Source: Rhododendron vialii
Lineage: Eukaryota; Streptophyta; Magnoliopsida; Ericales; Ericaceae
Length of the DNA: 64,000 nt
Assembly (NCBI RefSeq): GCF_030253575.1
Contig: NC_080558.1
Coordinates: 5,032,001-5,096,000 of the forward strand
Direction of reading: 5' to 3'
The translations under genes and the position numbers were made by a program. The notes under the pieces were generated by a model that saw only the letters and a program-made list of their open reading frames with translations, had not been told where the DNA came from and did not search any database. Within the stretch, counting starts at the first letter, position 1. Every line of letters begins with the position of its first letter. Of the stretch, positions 9,816-28,100 are shown piece after piece.

Positions 9816-12800
9816 ATGCAGGTAAATCTTATATATATCGTCGCTACATACATGTAACACTCGTATTCAAATGTATAGCTTTAGCTTCCATCACTTTTCA
9901 TATCTTGTCTTGACGTCTTTTCAATCTATTCTAAACCCTAATTAGGTCACCACCCAATTGTTAAAACAATTGATTTGGTTGTATATACATGTGTAGCTGT
10001 ATATGTGGTTTGCAAAACGTAGTTTATCATGTTTCGGAAAGTGACTCGGTAGGGGATTAGCAAGGTAATTTTTTAATTGGATTTTTTGGGTTATTGCTCC
10101 GGTTGAGGCAGTATTTGGGTTTTGACTTCTGCGATCAGATGTTTTGCGCGCGAGTTCTTTTAGCTTGACAAAAGGGTGGTTGTGGCCACAGAGATCAAGT
10201 TATACAATTTACAAATGGAAGGGTGGTTTGTCTCCACAGAGTTCACGTTAAACAGTGAACAAGTGGAAGAGTGGTTGTCTCCATAGGGTTCTAGTTATTA
10301 TATGGACATGGACTTGCAATCATAAATGAAAATTGTAAACGAAAAAAAGAGAGGAAAGAAAGAAAAAGGAAAGCCAAAGCAGGTTTTATGGATACGTGGT
10401 TCTCTTTTTATTTGTTTCGGACCAGTAATATCTGCACTGATAATTTCCTCTTGTTTTATATCAGCTTTGGAGTTCTTTTACTATTGTAACTTTGGTTGAT
10501 GTCTATACATGCAGGTCAGTGACAGGTTTAATATCAATTCCCAGCTTGAGCATCTGCAAGCTAAATATGTTGGAACTGGGCATGCAGATTTGCATAGATT
10601 GTAATATCAACTCTTTTCGAAGTTGTGGCAAGATTTTCAATTTGTTGTTTATTGTTATATCTTATTGTTCTTACATTTTGGTGTGTTTTTGTCCAGTGAA
10701 TGGGCTGTGAACATCCAGCGGGACAGCTATGCTTCATATGTTGGACACTATCCTATGCTAGCCTATTTTGCCGTTGCAGAAAATGAATCTATTGGAAGAG
10801 AACGCTACAACTTTATGCAGGTACAGAACACGTTACACTTGTCATTATTATAGTTTCTCTATTATGATAACAATATTGTCCGTTTCTTTGATTTATCGAT
10901 GAGGCTAATTTGCTTTGTTGTTCCCGTGTTCCTTGTGAAAGTGCTTTGAAATTGGTGCGCACTCATATCTGCTTTGAGACTGGCGTCATGTGTTGTGTTT
11001 GCCTTTCAAATTCCACTGTAAGCAATATCCCACTCCATGTCAAGTTTGATGTGGAGGTCCTGCAGATGGATTGCTGATTAATTATGATTGTGGTGTAAAG
11101 AGAATGTTATGATAGTCTATCCTTTAGTTGCTTGTTTCTAATAGTAATTACTGGGAACGGGTAGTTAGAGAAGAGGAGCTACCGCAAATATTGGGTACAG
11201 TAGATAGCATTTGTCATTTGTTGGCAACTGAGTCAAAAAGCTTCATATCTCACCAATGAGTCATCTGACAAGGGTTGACATTTGAAGAAGCCGGGCAGTG
11301 GATTTTGTCTAGAAAAATAAGAAATGCTAACTTCTTGTTGCTGCCTATTAGTTGTCCGTCTTTTTTCCTATTCTGTCTCTGCTGACTTGTGTGGTATCCA
11401 ACTTGCCCAGTTCTCCTGCTGACCTTTGTTACCCAGAGTGTGGATAGCTTTGGTAGGTGGTATGGGAACAGGACGTTCCACGTGATCCAAGCTATTGTAG
11501 TATGGTATCTTACACTGTTAGAATTAGGTTCAATCAGACATTACTCCATGTTCTTGTGATGCTATACGTGAATTTACACGTCTTTGCAATTTATGACCAC
11601 AATTGCGACGTGTTCAGAAAATATCCATTATCTTAGTTGCGTGCAACGTAGGTGCCCATCAATTGCTTATTTTGGCAGTGAAGTTTTGAAACTGTGGCTT
11701 AGTTTAGTTCTCTTAATTGGAAATATTGGGATTAGATAGTTTTGGTGTTCTTTATTGTTTATGAAGTCATTTAAGAGTATTGATGTAGAGATGGATGGAT
11801 TATGGAACTTTAATCTCCGAAGACATCTTGCTCCAGGTCTACTCATGACCAACTTCTTAGTTTTGACTCTGAGAGTATGAACTTTGTTTCTGGTATTCAT
11901 TAAGTGCATAATAATGTTCGTCTGTATAGCCTATGACTCTATAGAAGATGGAACTTGTAGACACCCCATTCTGGACTGTCCAGATAGCGTTATTTGTCGA
12001 TCTTTTATTCCCCCAATGATGATTATAGTCGAGAACAGTCTGAAGACGAAGGTGTGTTTGAGCTTTGAGCGTCCCAAACCCCTTTCAAACCCATTTCAAA
12101 CCCTTCAAACCAAAGCCAAACAGCCCCAGCAAAATCCAACTGGCCTACGCCAGTGTCTTGGAGGCGTACGCCAGTTATCTGCCACGTGTCAGTCATCGAC
12201 CGTTGACCCAATTGTAAGTGGCGCACGCCTGTCAATATGTGGCGCACGCCTGTCAAAACTAGTCAAATCAACTTTATTCAGCCACATAGACGAGACTTTT
12301 GTGCCACCCTGACGTCGGCTACAGTCTCCCTGATGATTGCATTCTGCAGGAACGCCCCCCCTTCTCTCCTACACCCCCCATCAAGGCAAGTCCCATGCAT
12401 TTAATGCATGGGAGGCTCCCCTCCTCTTCCCACCAGCCAAACAAGGCTCTAGATCAAACTGATCTCAGCCTCTCCCCTCTATAAATACCCCCCCTTGCAT
12501 TCATTTGCAAGGGGTTAGCCACATTAAGGAAGAGAAAGAAGTTTCCCTTCTCCTCTCTTTTGCCCTTTTTCTCTCTTCTTCCATTGAAAGAGAAAGGAGA
12601 GCAGTCCACTTCCATACACCCACTGATGTTCAGTCATCATACAACCTCCATCTTCAACCTCTAAGAGCTCAATACCACCTCCCAACTTCCATACAAAAAG
12701 GTATACCACCTTTGCGTCCCTTTCTGTTTTCAGCTCCTGAGGGGGACCAGTAAGGTCCAGGCTAGTAAACAATACTAGTCTTGGCTTTAAACTGGTAAAA

Positions 12801-14526
12801 TACAAAGGTCGTGTGAGGGACTACGTGGCGCACGCCAGTGACGTTCTGCCGTACGCCAGTAATGGTGGTATGTGCACTACTGGCGTAGGGATCATCGGTC
12901 ACCTGTTCTTATTTTAATGTCTTCTTTTATCACCTATCAGCATGCTAAGAACCAGTTTATTGCTTTCTGTGTTTAGACTTGATTAGTTGTAACATCCATT
13001 ACTTGCTCTTATTATTGTCTTGAAAGGCCTCTGGGATCCTTCTGGTCGTGTTCCAGAGCCCAGATGATGCAAAGCCAAGTACTGGACTGTGGTATTACCT
13101 GTGTACGGCACTTAAAACTGGCGTACAACAGTAGGCCCACGATTCCGTGACTGGCCCTTGCATCTTAGTGTGACCTTGGCCTACTTCTATGTCCCCACTC
13201 TGTTTAGGGGTTTTTTTGTATATGTTCTACTTTATTTAACTGCGTGGTTTGTCCTGGGTGTGCGCTGGTCCCTTTCCAGAGCCCAGAGGGTTGAAAACAA
13301 AGACTGAGCAAACAAACAAGTGGAGTACGCCAGTTGTGGGGTGGCGTGCGCATGTTCTCACAGCATGCAGTGGCTCGGCCAGTGCATGCTGGCACAGAAT
13401 CTGCTCACGTCCCTGCAGAGCAGCGTATTTCAAGTTATCCAGTTTGCTCAGTGCTTGTTCTCAATCTATGATTATTATTGCAAGCAAATCATCCATAAAG
13501 CATTTCGTCATATAAATTGCAACTTGTTACCGTTTTAATCCCTATTAACTGCTCCCCCGCCCTAACTGGCTAAAAAGATGATCAAATGAGAGAAAAATGC
13601 AAAAGTTTTATAAGAATGCCCGAGTAGAGACCGATCTCCGGATTGGGCGAGAGGGGTGCCATAAAACCCTTTCCCTCTCGTAAACTGGCTCCCGAACCTC
13701 AGATATTGAAGGTGACGACGGACCGGTCTATGCCTTTTTCAAAATCAACAAACGGGGCAAACGTTTTCGAGTTCGGTTCTTTGGGTGTTTTTTTTTCACC
13801 GCTAAAACCCGAGTGGCGACTCTGAATCGAGGCGTTTCGCTGCGCCTTTCCGAATAAGGGCCGCACCCAATTTTACTCATCGAGCATTTTTGGGGCACGT
13901 GCCCACAGAACTTTTAAATGAAGGTGTAATGTAGTCCCTAACTTAAAAATGCATGTTTACCGAATTCTCTCTCAAACCTTTAAATGTACCATTAACCTCT
14001 ACCTTCTTGAGGCAAGTACAATTTCTGACGATATACATTGAGAGACATGCTAAAATTCATCATCTTCAAGAGTCATTTTTTGCAAGCCTCCGCAATGTTC
14101 AAACACAATGTTTCTGTTCATGAAGTGCAGTATATGATGATTTACATGTTTATCTCTACTGTTCATGAGATATGATTTACATGTTCATCTCTACAGAAGT
14201 TGAACATATTAGGACAGAAAACTTACTTATCGTCCATGAGACTCCTTGTATGTGTATCATAGAGAAGAAGTTTACATGTTGATTGCATGAAATGTTGTAG
14301 AACTTTTGTTTTTTGACTGACATATATAAGATGACTCTGTTTGTTAGTTCACGAAGCACGAAAATATGGTGTTTTTGACCGACATATAAGATGACTCTGT
14401 TTGTTATGCAGGATGATAGTAGTCTTGATTTTGTAAATCATCTAATGTTTTCTGCGATTGTTCTTATAATCTGTGCAGAAAATGCTTTTGCCGTGCGGTC
14501 CTCCCCCCGAAAGAGAAGACGATTAG
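9816..14526 (+). CDS. SF3B5: splicing factor 3B subunit 5 (SF3b10), four coding exons
   Basis: SF3b10 is a small subunit of the SF3b complex of U2 snRNP, which helps recognise the intron branch site in the nucleus. Exons: 9816-9821 (ATG CAG only), 10515-10600, 10697-10820 and 14479-14526. All borders are GT-AG, and the joined frame gives 87 residues, the normal family length. The protein reads MQVSDRFNINSQLEHLQ, then KYVGTGHADLHRFEW, SYASYVGHYPMLAYFAVAEN and KMLLPCGPPPEREDD. The family-conserved LEHLQ.KYVGTGHAD and GHYPML.YFA.AENES blocks are intact. The first coding exon is only 6 nt. The third intron is 3.66 kb, over half of it a solo LTR. The last exon holds 15 codons, so correct removal of this expanded intron is needed for the C-terminus. 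I see no damage to the frame. Confidence 0.95.
11956..13907 (+). mobile_element. solo LTR (probably Gypsy-class), 1,952 bp
   Basis: It begins TGTAGACACCCC, ends GTGCCCACA, and is flanked by the 5-bp direct repeat GAACT (11951-11955 and 13908-13912). This is the signature of an LTR retrotransposon reduced to one LTR by recombination. The 3' part (ACCCGAGTGGCGACTCTG near 13808) resembles the ends of large plant Gypsy LTRs; that assignment is from memory of the family. Motifs of the form TGGCGYACGCCAGT recur at least ten times. It sits in intron 3 of SF3B5 in the same orientation, so its promoter and polyadenylation signals could affect the host transcript. Confidence 0.85.
12480..12487 (+). promoter_or_regulatory. 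TATA box of the solo LTR
   Basis: TATAAATA lies in a C-rich context (CCCTCTATAAATACCCCC) near the middle of the LTR, followed by a CT- and A-rich leader. This fits the U3/R border of the LTR. It is a candidate cryptic promoter in the SF3B5 intron. Confidence 0.6.
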
Positions 14527-14686
14527 GAGATGTCTTCAAGTGGTGTAAAAACCTTCCAAATTCCGTGTTTACAGGCAGGGGGATGCTTTGTTCACGACAC
14601 TTTGGGATGTCAAATTTTTTTTTTTCTCACTTCTATGTTTGTAATGTGCAACTCAAGAATTGAGATCCACTTGACCTGTTTGTGAC

Positions 14687-15097
14687 TCATAGATTTAAAT
14701 ATCGGCCAGTATGAACCGTATCGGCCGGTTCGTACCTGAATTTGAGGGTGCCGATTCGGATATAGGCCGGTATACCGGGGAGACTGTAAATCGCAGGCGA
14801 ACCACCCATTTTTCTGAGCGCGCGAGACCTCTCCTTGGGTTCTCATTCACAAACCCACTAAAGTGCAAATTTATTTAAAGTAGATAGAAGTTTTGTAACT
14901 TGCCAATGTGGAATTAGAGAAAAGTAAGCCAATGTTGGGGGCAAAAGCCGCAAAAGTATATTTTTCAAGTTTTATACATGTTGCTTATGATTTTTAAAAA
15001 TTCACGACCGCGACACCCAATTCCCGTGACGTATCACCAACACGTCCCGATACCGATATACTGCGACGGTGACCGATACCGCGATTTAAAACTATAC
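14687..15097. mobile_element. hAT-type element related to the one at 6482
   Basis: The ends are CATAGATTTAAAT (left) and ATTTAAAACTATA (right), with subterminal ATCGGCC/CCGATACCG motifs. A shared interior (TTTTTAAAAATTCACGACCGCGACACCC) matches the first element in inverted orientation. Flanks TTTGTGAC (14679-14686) and TTTGTGTT (15098-15105) match at 6 of 8 bases, so the insertion is older. It lies about 160 bp after the SF3B5 stop, in or near the 3'UTR. Confidence 0.75.
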
Positions 15098-15105
15098 TTT
15101 GTGTT

Positions 15106-16726
15106 TGCTTGAAGATGTTATGCTGAGAATTTTTCTAGGCTAAGAATTAATTGTTTGTTTGTTTCTTTTTTGGTCAAGGAACTCCGTTTGGTTCAGTTTT
15201 TCTTTTAGGTTTTCATTTAGCGAAAATCATAGAAAACTTGTTTGGTCAGTGGTTTCAAAACTTGTTTGATACGGGATTTGTTGGAAAAGATCTCATTATT
15301 CACAAAACATTTTTCAATTTCCTGAATAATATTCCCCCAACATGGGGGTGTGTCAAACAATGAGTGGTTTTGGTTTTCAAAAAGTAGTTTTTGGAGAGTA
15401 TTTTAGTGAACTACGGTTGTCTCGTTCTTGCATTATTTTTCCATCCTCTTTTAGTCTTCAAGTATGTTGTATACTTTGATCTTCAATTTACGGAAAAACA
15501 TACGTTGCACGAAAAAAAGTTACAGGCTTGGATACGGGTGGGAAAAACATATGCGCCAAATTATGTTCACATTTTCGGACACGGGTGAGTCGCAAACAGG
15601 CTCAGGTGAAATTATTTGTTATGAGATGTCTGCATCCGAAGGATTTGTGCTGGATATAGAATTGATTCTGTAGCTAAAGATGGTTGGACAAATTGATCAT
15701 TAGTAGTACTAGACAAGTTGGCCCATGTTTTGTTGTAGTTTCAACTCACTGCATCATGTAATAGCACGTGACACACACCCCACATCTAGCCACAGGTGCC
15801 AGCCACAGTTCAAAGGCTTAAAAGTTCCAAAGAAATTATGAAAAATAAGAACAGATTAAATGATAAATCAATCTTATGGAAAATCAATTTTAGGCTGGGT
15901 TACACGTGGTGCCTTGCCATAACTTTAGAAAACAAGATTGTTTGAATTGGGCAACAGCCTCTGCTTGGCAATGTTTTGTAGGTCATTTGGGTCACCAACT
16001 ATGCATTTTGGTAAGCTCACGAAAGCAACATTCCAAATATGCTTTGCTCAGTTTTTTTTTTTCCAATCATGAATTGGTGGTCTCCATTTGTGAGATGATT
16101 GAAACTTGAAATGGTCTCCCCATGAATTGTTTAGGCAAAACAACTCTTGTTTAGGAGTTATTCTTCGGTCGTCAGCCGACACCCATTAATATGTATTGGG
16201 CATACCTTCTTTTTTTTTTTTTTTTTTAATGATTCTGATCATTGTCGTGAGATTCGATATTTGGCCTAGTCGTCTTCTTTTTAAGGTGAGTGAAGAACTA
16301 GAACTAACAGTGCTCATTACGAAACGCATATTCCCAAATATGTTACAACATATTGTATAATCTGAGTTGTTCGAATATTTTGTTACTATTAGGTTGAAAA
16401 TATTCAGAGGGAATTCGTAGATATTACAAAACCTAATACTACACCATAAAGTAGATACGATTAGCACACTCTTACAAGAAATGATACCAATAGCATCCAA
16501 CTTCTCGGCAATCTAACACATCTCAGTCGTTTCGTTCGACAATTAATAATTCAGATTCGTAAAAAAAATCCTAGCAATAAAAATCTAATAAAGATTTAAT
16601 CCATTAAAAAAAAGTACTACTAAAATATGGTCACAAACAATTCCATGCAGTCCAAAGCCGGATGAATAAATACAAGTGCAAAAATCCAATTACATCACAA
16701 ATGCTTTTAATAATTACTACGGAGTA

Positions 16727-16730
<4 letters not shown>
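15106..16730. other. intergenic DNA between SF3B5 and the kinase gene
   Basis: No conserved frame or RNA gene was recognised. A poly-T tract lies at 16209-16228. Short open frames show no family match. Confidence 0.5.
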
Positions 16731-16771
<41 letters not shown>

Positions 16772-16955
16772 TTTCTTCATTTCCGGTCACATTTTATACA
16801 CCAAAAATCCTCTCTCTCTCTCTCTCTCTCACAAAGATAACCTCTCCGACAACCCACACCCAATTTCTCTCCGCGAATTTCGCCCTCTCGGATTCTTTAT
16901 CCTCTCCACCCTTTCATGTCCTCCGCCTCCGCCTCCGCCTCCGCCTCCCTCTTCA
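16731..16955 (+). repeat. CT microsatellites and CCTCCG trinucleotide run in kinase 5' leader
   Basis: (CT)n occurs at 16731-16767 and 16810-16830, and GCCTCC repeats at about 16921-16948. CT-rich leaders are common just downstream of plant transcription starts. This tract and the TTAGGGTTTT motif near 17038 fit the 5'UTR or promoter of the casein kinase gene, which probably also has a leader intron. Confidence 0.6.
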
Positions 16956-17651
16956 CACCTCACCCACATCTCTCACCCACTTTTCCAAATGTACCCCTCA
17001 CCCAGCCCTTCAATTACCAGCCGCTAGAGCTTCAGATTAGGGTTTTCCAGCTTCTCCCCGTGATGTAGATTCTGGAGGTGTTTTCTTTCTTGTTTGGTTG
17101 TTTCATTCTCCGGTTAAAAAAATCTGTTTTTTCGATGGTTGGATTATAGAGACAGATATGGGTTAACGTTGATTGTACACTAATACGTGGAGCATTTCAT
17201 TTTTTGGCTCTAAATTGGGGCTTTTTTCTGAGGTGATTTTCGATTTATGATTTTTGGGGAATCTTTAAGTAGGGGTATTTGTGGATCTGAGAGAAAGTTT
17301 AGGGTTTTTTTATTTGGGTGTAGTGTGGCTTTGGATTGTGGATTGTATCGAGGTTTGAAGGGAAAGATAGATTGGACTATTGGGGTTTTTGTCAACGAAC
17401 GTGATCTTGATTGGGGATTTTGTGTGGTTTTGGATTGGATTGAAGAGAAGAGGTGTTGAAGCATTAAGGTTTTTTGTTGTTTGAGGAACGTATTTTCAAT
17501 CTCAATCAGGATCAAATTTTGAGTCACGTGATTGGGGAAAAGTTTAGATTTTTTTGGTTTTGGATTTGGCATAGTATTGAGGTTGAAAAGAAGGGAGATA
17601 TTGCAATATTAGGTTATTTAGAAAGAGGTGATTTCGATTGGGGATCCAAAT

Positions 17652-23157
<5,506 letters not shown>

Positions 23158-23557
23158 ACGACTTATACTCTGAGTAAGAACAAATCCGAACGAATCCAAT
23201 TTATGAAGGCCTTACTCTAGGAAAGAAAATCAGCAAGTCAGCTATATTCTTAAGTTGCATGATTGTTAGACAAAGGATTACATCCACGGGAATAAGCTGA
23301 AGTTCCTTCTAGAGATTTTTGAGAAGTTCTTCCTCATCGTCAATTCTTGCTGTTATGATATCTTTTAAACTCATAAAACAAGAAAGAGATTGTTCATCTC
23401 AAGTTTAGGGAAATGTTTATATTGTTAAAGATTGGTTGCTGTAACGAGTACTTCAGTTTGTTGTATTATGACAACTTTGCTTCAATACCATTATGAGAAC
23501 CTTTGCTTCCCTCTTTTGTGTCCGTTTGCTTTGGGGGAAAAAGGAAAGTGTAGTAAA

Positions 23558-24619
23558 GGGAAATTTTTATAAATGGTCCCTCTAGTTTGCATGAATTTTT
23601 ATTTTTGTCCCTCTAGTATCAATTGTGTTACTTTTAGTCCTATAATTTGCATTCTGTCTCAATTTAGTCCCTCTCGCTTACGGCGTTAATGAAACAAACG
23701 GAATTGGAGGACAAAATTGTCATTTTTCCTCACAGAGGGACTAAATTGAGATTTCATGCAAACTTGAGGGACTATTTCTATAATTTTGTTTTTTACTTTT
23801 GTTTTTGTAAATAAATTTAAAATACATCATATATAATATATTTCTCATCTCATTTTATATTGAATAATAAAATATATGTTGAAATTTTGTAAAGTTTTTA
23901 TTATATACATCACAAAAAATATGAAAAAATTCGAAAAACAACCCTTATGTTAATTGTCTTGGTTTTGTATTTTTTTTTTCAATTGAATTTTCACTATCGT
24001 TATTTTTTGTCATATGATTAAAAAGAAGAAGTTGTTCAGTAGTATTTAGAAATCTTGTAATTGTGTTTAATTAAGCAATGAAACACTATTAAATATTAAG
24101 AGATCAAATACATTAAAATATGGATATAAGTGTATTTATTTTGGGACTTACTCATAAGATCACTCATATAACAAATAAATACAGATTTTAAACATTTTTT
24201 TTATTGGGTGAAAAAATAAGAAGATTATAAGAACATGATACAAAGACATTAGCTAAGAGGTTGATTTAATGTGTAATGAAATATAAATTTTTCAATATAG
24301 TTTGATTACCTAATAAAAAACAATTCAGTTGTCAAATACATTACTTATGGTTTTTTTTATTTTATTTGCAAAAAACGAAAGTAAAATGTAAAATTTTAAA
24401 AATAATCCCTTTGGTTTGCATAAAATTTCAATTTGGTCCCTCTGTGAGAGAAAATGACAATTTTGCCCTTCAATTCCGTTTGTTTCATGGACGGCATCAG
24501 GGAGAAGAACGAAATTGAGATGGAATGAAAACTATAGGGTTAAAATTGATACAATTAATAGTAGAGGGATGAAAATGAAAACTCGTGCAAACTAGAAGGA
24601 CCATTTTTAAAAATTTCCC
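23558..24619. mobile_element. long-TIR element with 9-bp TSD (Mutator-like), 1,062 bp
   Basis: It starts GGGAAATTTTTATAAATGGTCC and ends with the near-complement. The inverted arms are about 230 bp (both with GGTCCCTCT and AATTTTGTCATTTT-type phrases). The flanks are an exact 9-bp direct repeat TGTAGTAAA (23549-23557 and 24620-24628), the Mutator-type target length. The interior is AT-rich with no transposase, so it is non-autonomous. It lies 400 bp downstream of the CK1 stop codon. Confidence 0.85.
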
Positions 24620-24628
24620 TGTAGTAAA

Positions 24629-25193
24629 AGAATGAAGAAAAAAACAAGCAAAACTATTTAATGTGTTTGTTAAAAGATCAAGGATGATAAGCTAAATAGT
24701 TTTTTTTTTGTATACAGTTACGCTAGTTTTTTTTTGTATACAGTTACGCTAGTTTTTTTTATTTATTAATTTAGTAGTCTTATCTATGAATCAATTATTT
24801 TGAAAATTTACACTCAAACATTTCCTTTTTTATGCATTGAGCCAGAAATCTAGGATAATTTTCACGGGGTATGGGAGGGATCAAACTCTAAGTTTGGGAA
24901 TGTGATTTCTGGTTGAATATGTCGTTGGGAATCAGATTCTAATTCCAGGCAGTTCAAACGTAGAAATCATGAAAATATGACATCACATCCTCATTATTGT
25001 CATCCAAACTGAGTATGTCATCTGGGTCCATGGGGTAAGTTTTCTTTCCAGAAAAACTTCCTCACTTGCCTTTTTTGGTGCATGGGAAAAGACCCTGTCG
25101 AAATAATTATTTATTCAAGAAATTCCCAAATATCCAAATTCTCAAAAGGTAGGGGTATCTCTAGCACCTAAGAAAGATAACACAACTGTGTAA
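24629..25193. other. intergenic, includes a 30-bp tandem repeat
   Basis: Two tandem copies of TTTTTGTATACAGTTACGCTAG lie at about 24698-24765. Downstream is the probable 3'UTR of the minus-strand PP2C-like gene. No coding sequence was seen. Confidence 0.5.
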
Positions 25194-28100
25194 TCACTCA
25201 AAGCGAATGACCAAGCAGGAAATATTGCTTTTGCTCATTCTAGTTAAAGCCTCTCTGGCTAAGCACTCTGCAGCTTCTTGTGGATCCTCTATATGCCTGA
25301 TGAGATTCACAGCCTCTTGATGCTTCATCACCTGGGAGAGAGCCAAAACAATAATTACGCTTTGTTACTGCATGAAAAACAATGATAGGTTCCCAGAAAA
25401 GTAAATTTCGAAGGTTGGTTGGTGTGGTATTGTTTCTGCTTTCGTGTTTCCAGAAATAACGACAATGAAAAGTCAAATACAAACTTCAGTTTCGGACGAA
25501 AACTTGTTTTGAAAATTTGAAGCCATCTGTAAGTGTTATTGTGTTTCTTGATGTTGAAATATGGAGATTGAGGTATGGGATACATGAAGCATGGGATGCC
25601 AACACAGGGATACGGCGTTCTTCACATATTATGACACGGGAACTAAACATCTTTTCAAGAACCCAGCATCGCGATCATTTTGATCGATCCCCTCTCAATT
25701 TTTTCGTTAATTTAGTCTTCTTATGAGCCCGCCTTAACGTGTCCTCGACTTGTCAGATTTATAAATGAGACACGTATCTGAGATGTGTCCAACACATGTA
25801 GGGAGTGTCCACGAATGTTTCAGTATCCCCTATCCCAGACAAGTGCGTGCATCTTGGTGTGATATAGAAAGAAAACGGTCAAGAAAAATGGAATGTATAC
25901 CTCCCAGATGCCAGTACTAGCCAAGATGACAAACTCAGTATCGGAGTCTATGCTTTCATCTCCAACCACAATTTCTGCTGAGCATTTAGGGTTTGCCTTA
26001 TCAGTCCCCACTGCTGCACCGGATTCGTGCACGAGTATACGCACTTTGGGCATCCGTATTACACCTGAAATAGTTGGCCCATCAAAACATTGGGATCTCG
26101 ATACATTTGAACTTGTTTTCAATTAGAAGTAATGGAAATCAGTCTTTTACCAACCGAAAAAAAAAAAAAGAAAAAAAAGAGAGAAAAGAAAACAAAGCAG
26201 GGCAAGGCTGCCTACAAATGTGAAATGTTCTTTCAAGGAACTTTGTCACCTTTCATTAGTATTACAACGGACATCTTTCATTAGTACCTGGGGCCTGCTA
26301 GACCCGCTGCGCTCTTTATAGGAGATGCATTTTAAAGTGATCACTGTTATCTTATTTATCTCGTTCAGTTGTTTGTGTATGCACAAAATCAAGTTGATTA
26401 AACATCAGTACCTACATGAGCGAATACCATTTTCTTATTCATGTGGCTATTGATACCGAATCAGTGTGATTTACTGCGGTTTGTGGGCTTTACCTACTCA
26501 ACAAGTCCACCAGAATGAACAATTTAGATTACTTTCTTGGGTCTGAAATGGGTCCTTGTATATGGAACAAGGCAGGCATGTTGTTCTCTCATTCCCTAGT
26601 TTCAAATAGCGCAATGGCATATACACTACCTTTAAACACAAGTGTTCGAAGTCGTTCGATGCGTGTGGGTTCACATATATCCAACAGTTCCAAACACAGA
26701 TGAGTCCAGACTAGTGTGCAGAAGGTGTGTTCCTAGATTCTTTTCCTAATATGTCTTGTCTCGTTATAAAGTGATCAATACAATGAAGGGACATCATTGG
26801 AACTTACTAAAAGAAAGTGCAAACTGATATGATTGATGAAGTAAAAACTACCTGGAATGAGTTTTCTAGACCAATGTCTTCTGGGGGTCCCTTGATTTTG
26901 CCTTGTCCTATTGATCTGATGAGCCTCACCATCTCTGCACACAACAGCTCTGTATCCGCCCATGTTAGCCATCACAAGCTTCTCTCCATTGATGACAATG
27001 GCAGATGCTGAACCACAACCACCCACTTTCCCTTTCTCCTTCCTCTTCCCCTTCTCCTCTGCTCTCTCTTTCATCTTCCCTCTTGCACCCACATATGCCT
27101 TTCTCATTGCCTCTTTGCTCTTCCTCTTCAATTGAGACTGGAAAATCATACAAACAGTAGTTTATTCAACTATGTCCCGGACAGATCCGGGGACCCTGTA
27201 GCGAGTAAAGTCACTACAGGGTTGAGGTTGAAGTGAGCAATTCCAGTTGTCCAAAAGTGTTTTTAACAGTCCGAATTTAAAAAAACTCTTCCTGAAAGAG
27301 TTTTGTTAAAATCCGGACCGTTAATTGCTTAGATCAACGGTTGAGATGCTCACTACAATCCTGTAGTGACTTTTGTTCACTACAGGGTCTCCGGTCCGTC
27401 TCGGACTCCAAATGTTGATGTACCTTAGTTATTCAGAGGTGGCTCAACTATTATGAATAGGAAAGTCTATGTGTAGTAAATGCGAGTGTAGTAAATGCTA
27501 GCAGAGGAAAAATGTCAATAGTTACACTAATTGGTGTTGTCAGTAGGTTTGCAGATGGACGTAGGACTAAGAATAGTAATGTTCAATTATGGGTACCATC
27601 TGTATTGACTGTATTCCCCTCCTTACGTCTATAAAAGGAGGGTTCTACTTTTGTAATCACCAAGTTAGTAGAAGCCAATATCTTTGAGTAATATATTAGC
27701 CCAGTCGGCTCGTCGCCCTAAATCTACTTATAAACCTCAGAGATTCATGTATTAAGCCTCGCTTACAGTTTGAGCTCGCGTTCAGCTTGTTCAAAGTCCA
27801 TTCCATTAGCATCGGTTTGTTATATGAACAACTCAAACTTGAATGTTTTTTAAACCCGTTAAGCTTTCATGAACAAGCTACAATCAATCGTTTGGTTTCT
27901 ATTTTGAAAAAAATTCAAGCTAGTCAAAATCGGGTCGTGGCCGACTTCAATAAAGCTCATTTAGATAACAAACAAATCGAGCTTTTCTATATCTTTTAAA
28001 ACTCGTTAAGTCCTCACTGCTCGGCCTGTTTGGCTCGTATACTAGCCCTAGTAAAAATGTTTAAAGGGAAGGCCTTTTTCTTCTTACCTCTTTGGGCTTT

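Noticed and set aside
17210-17572. Minus-strand frame of 120 residues over the kinase leader
   Set aside because: It is the antisense of the T-rich 5' leader region of the casein kinase gene, with low-complexity composition.
27620-27700. LTR-like TATA region in the PP2C-like intron
   Set aside because: The TATA context is convincing but no LTR ends or target duplication were found, so no element is called beyond the note.
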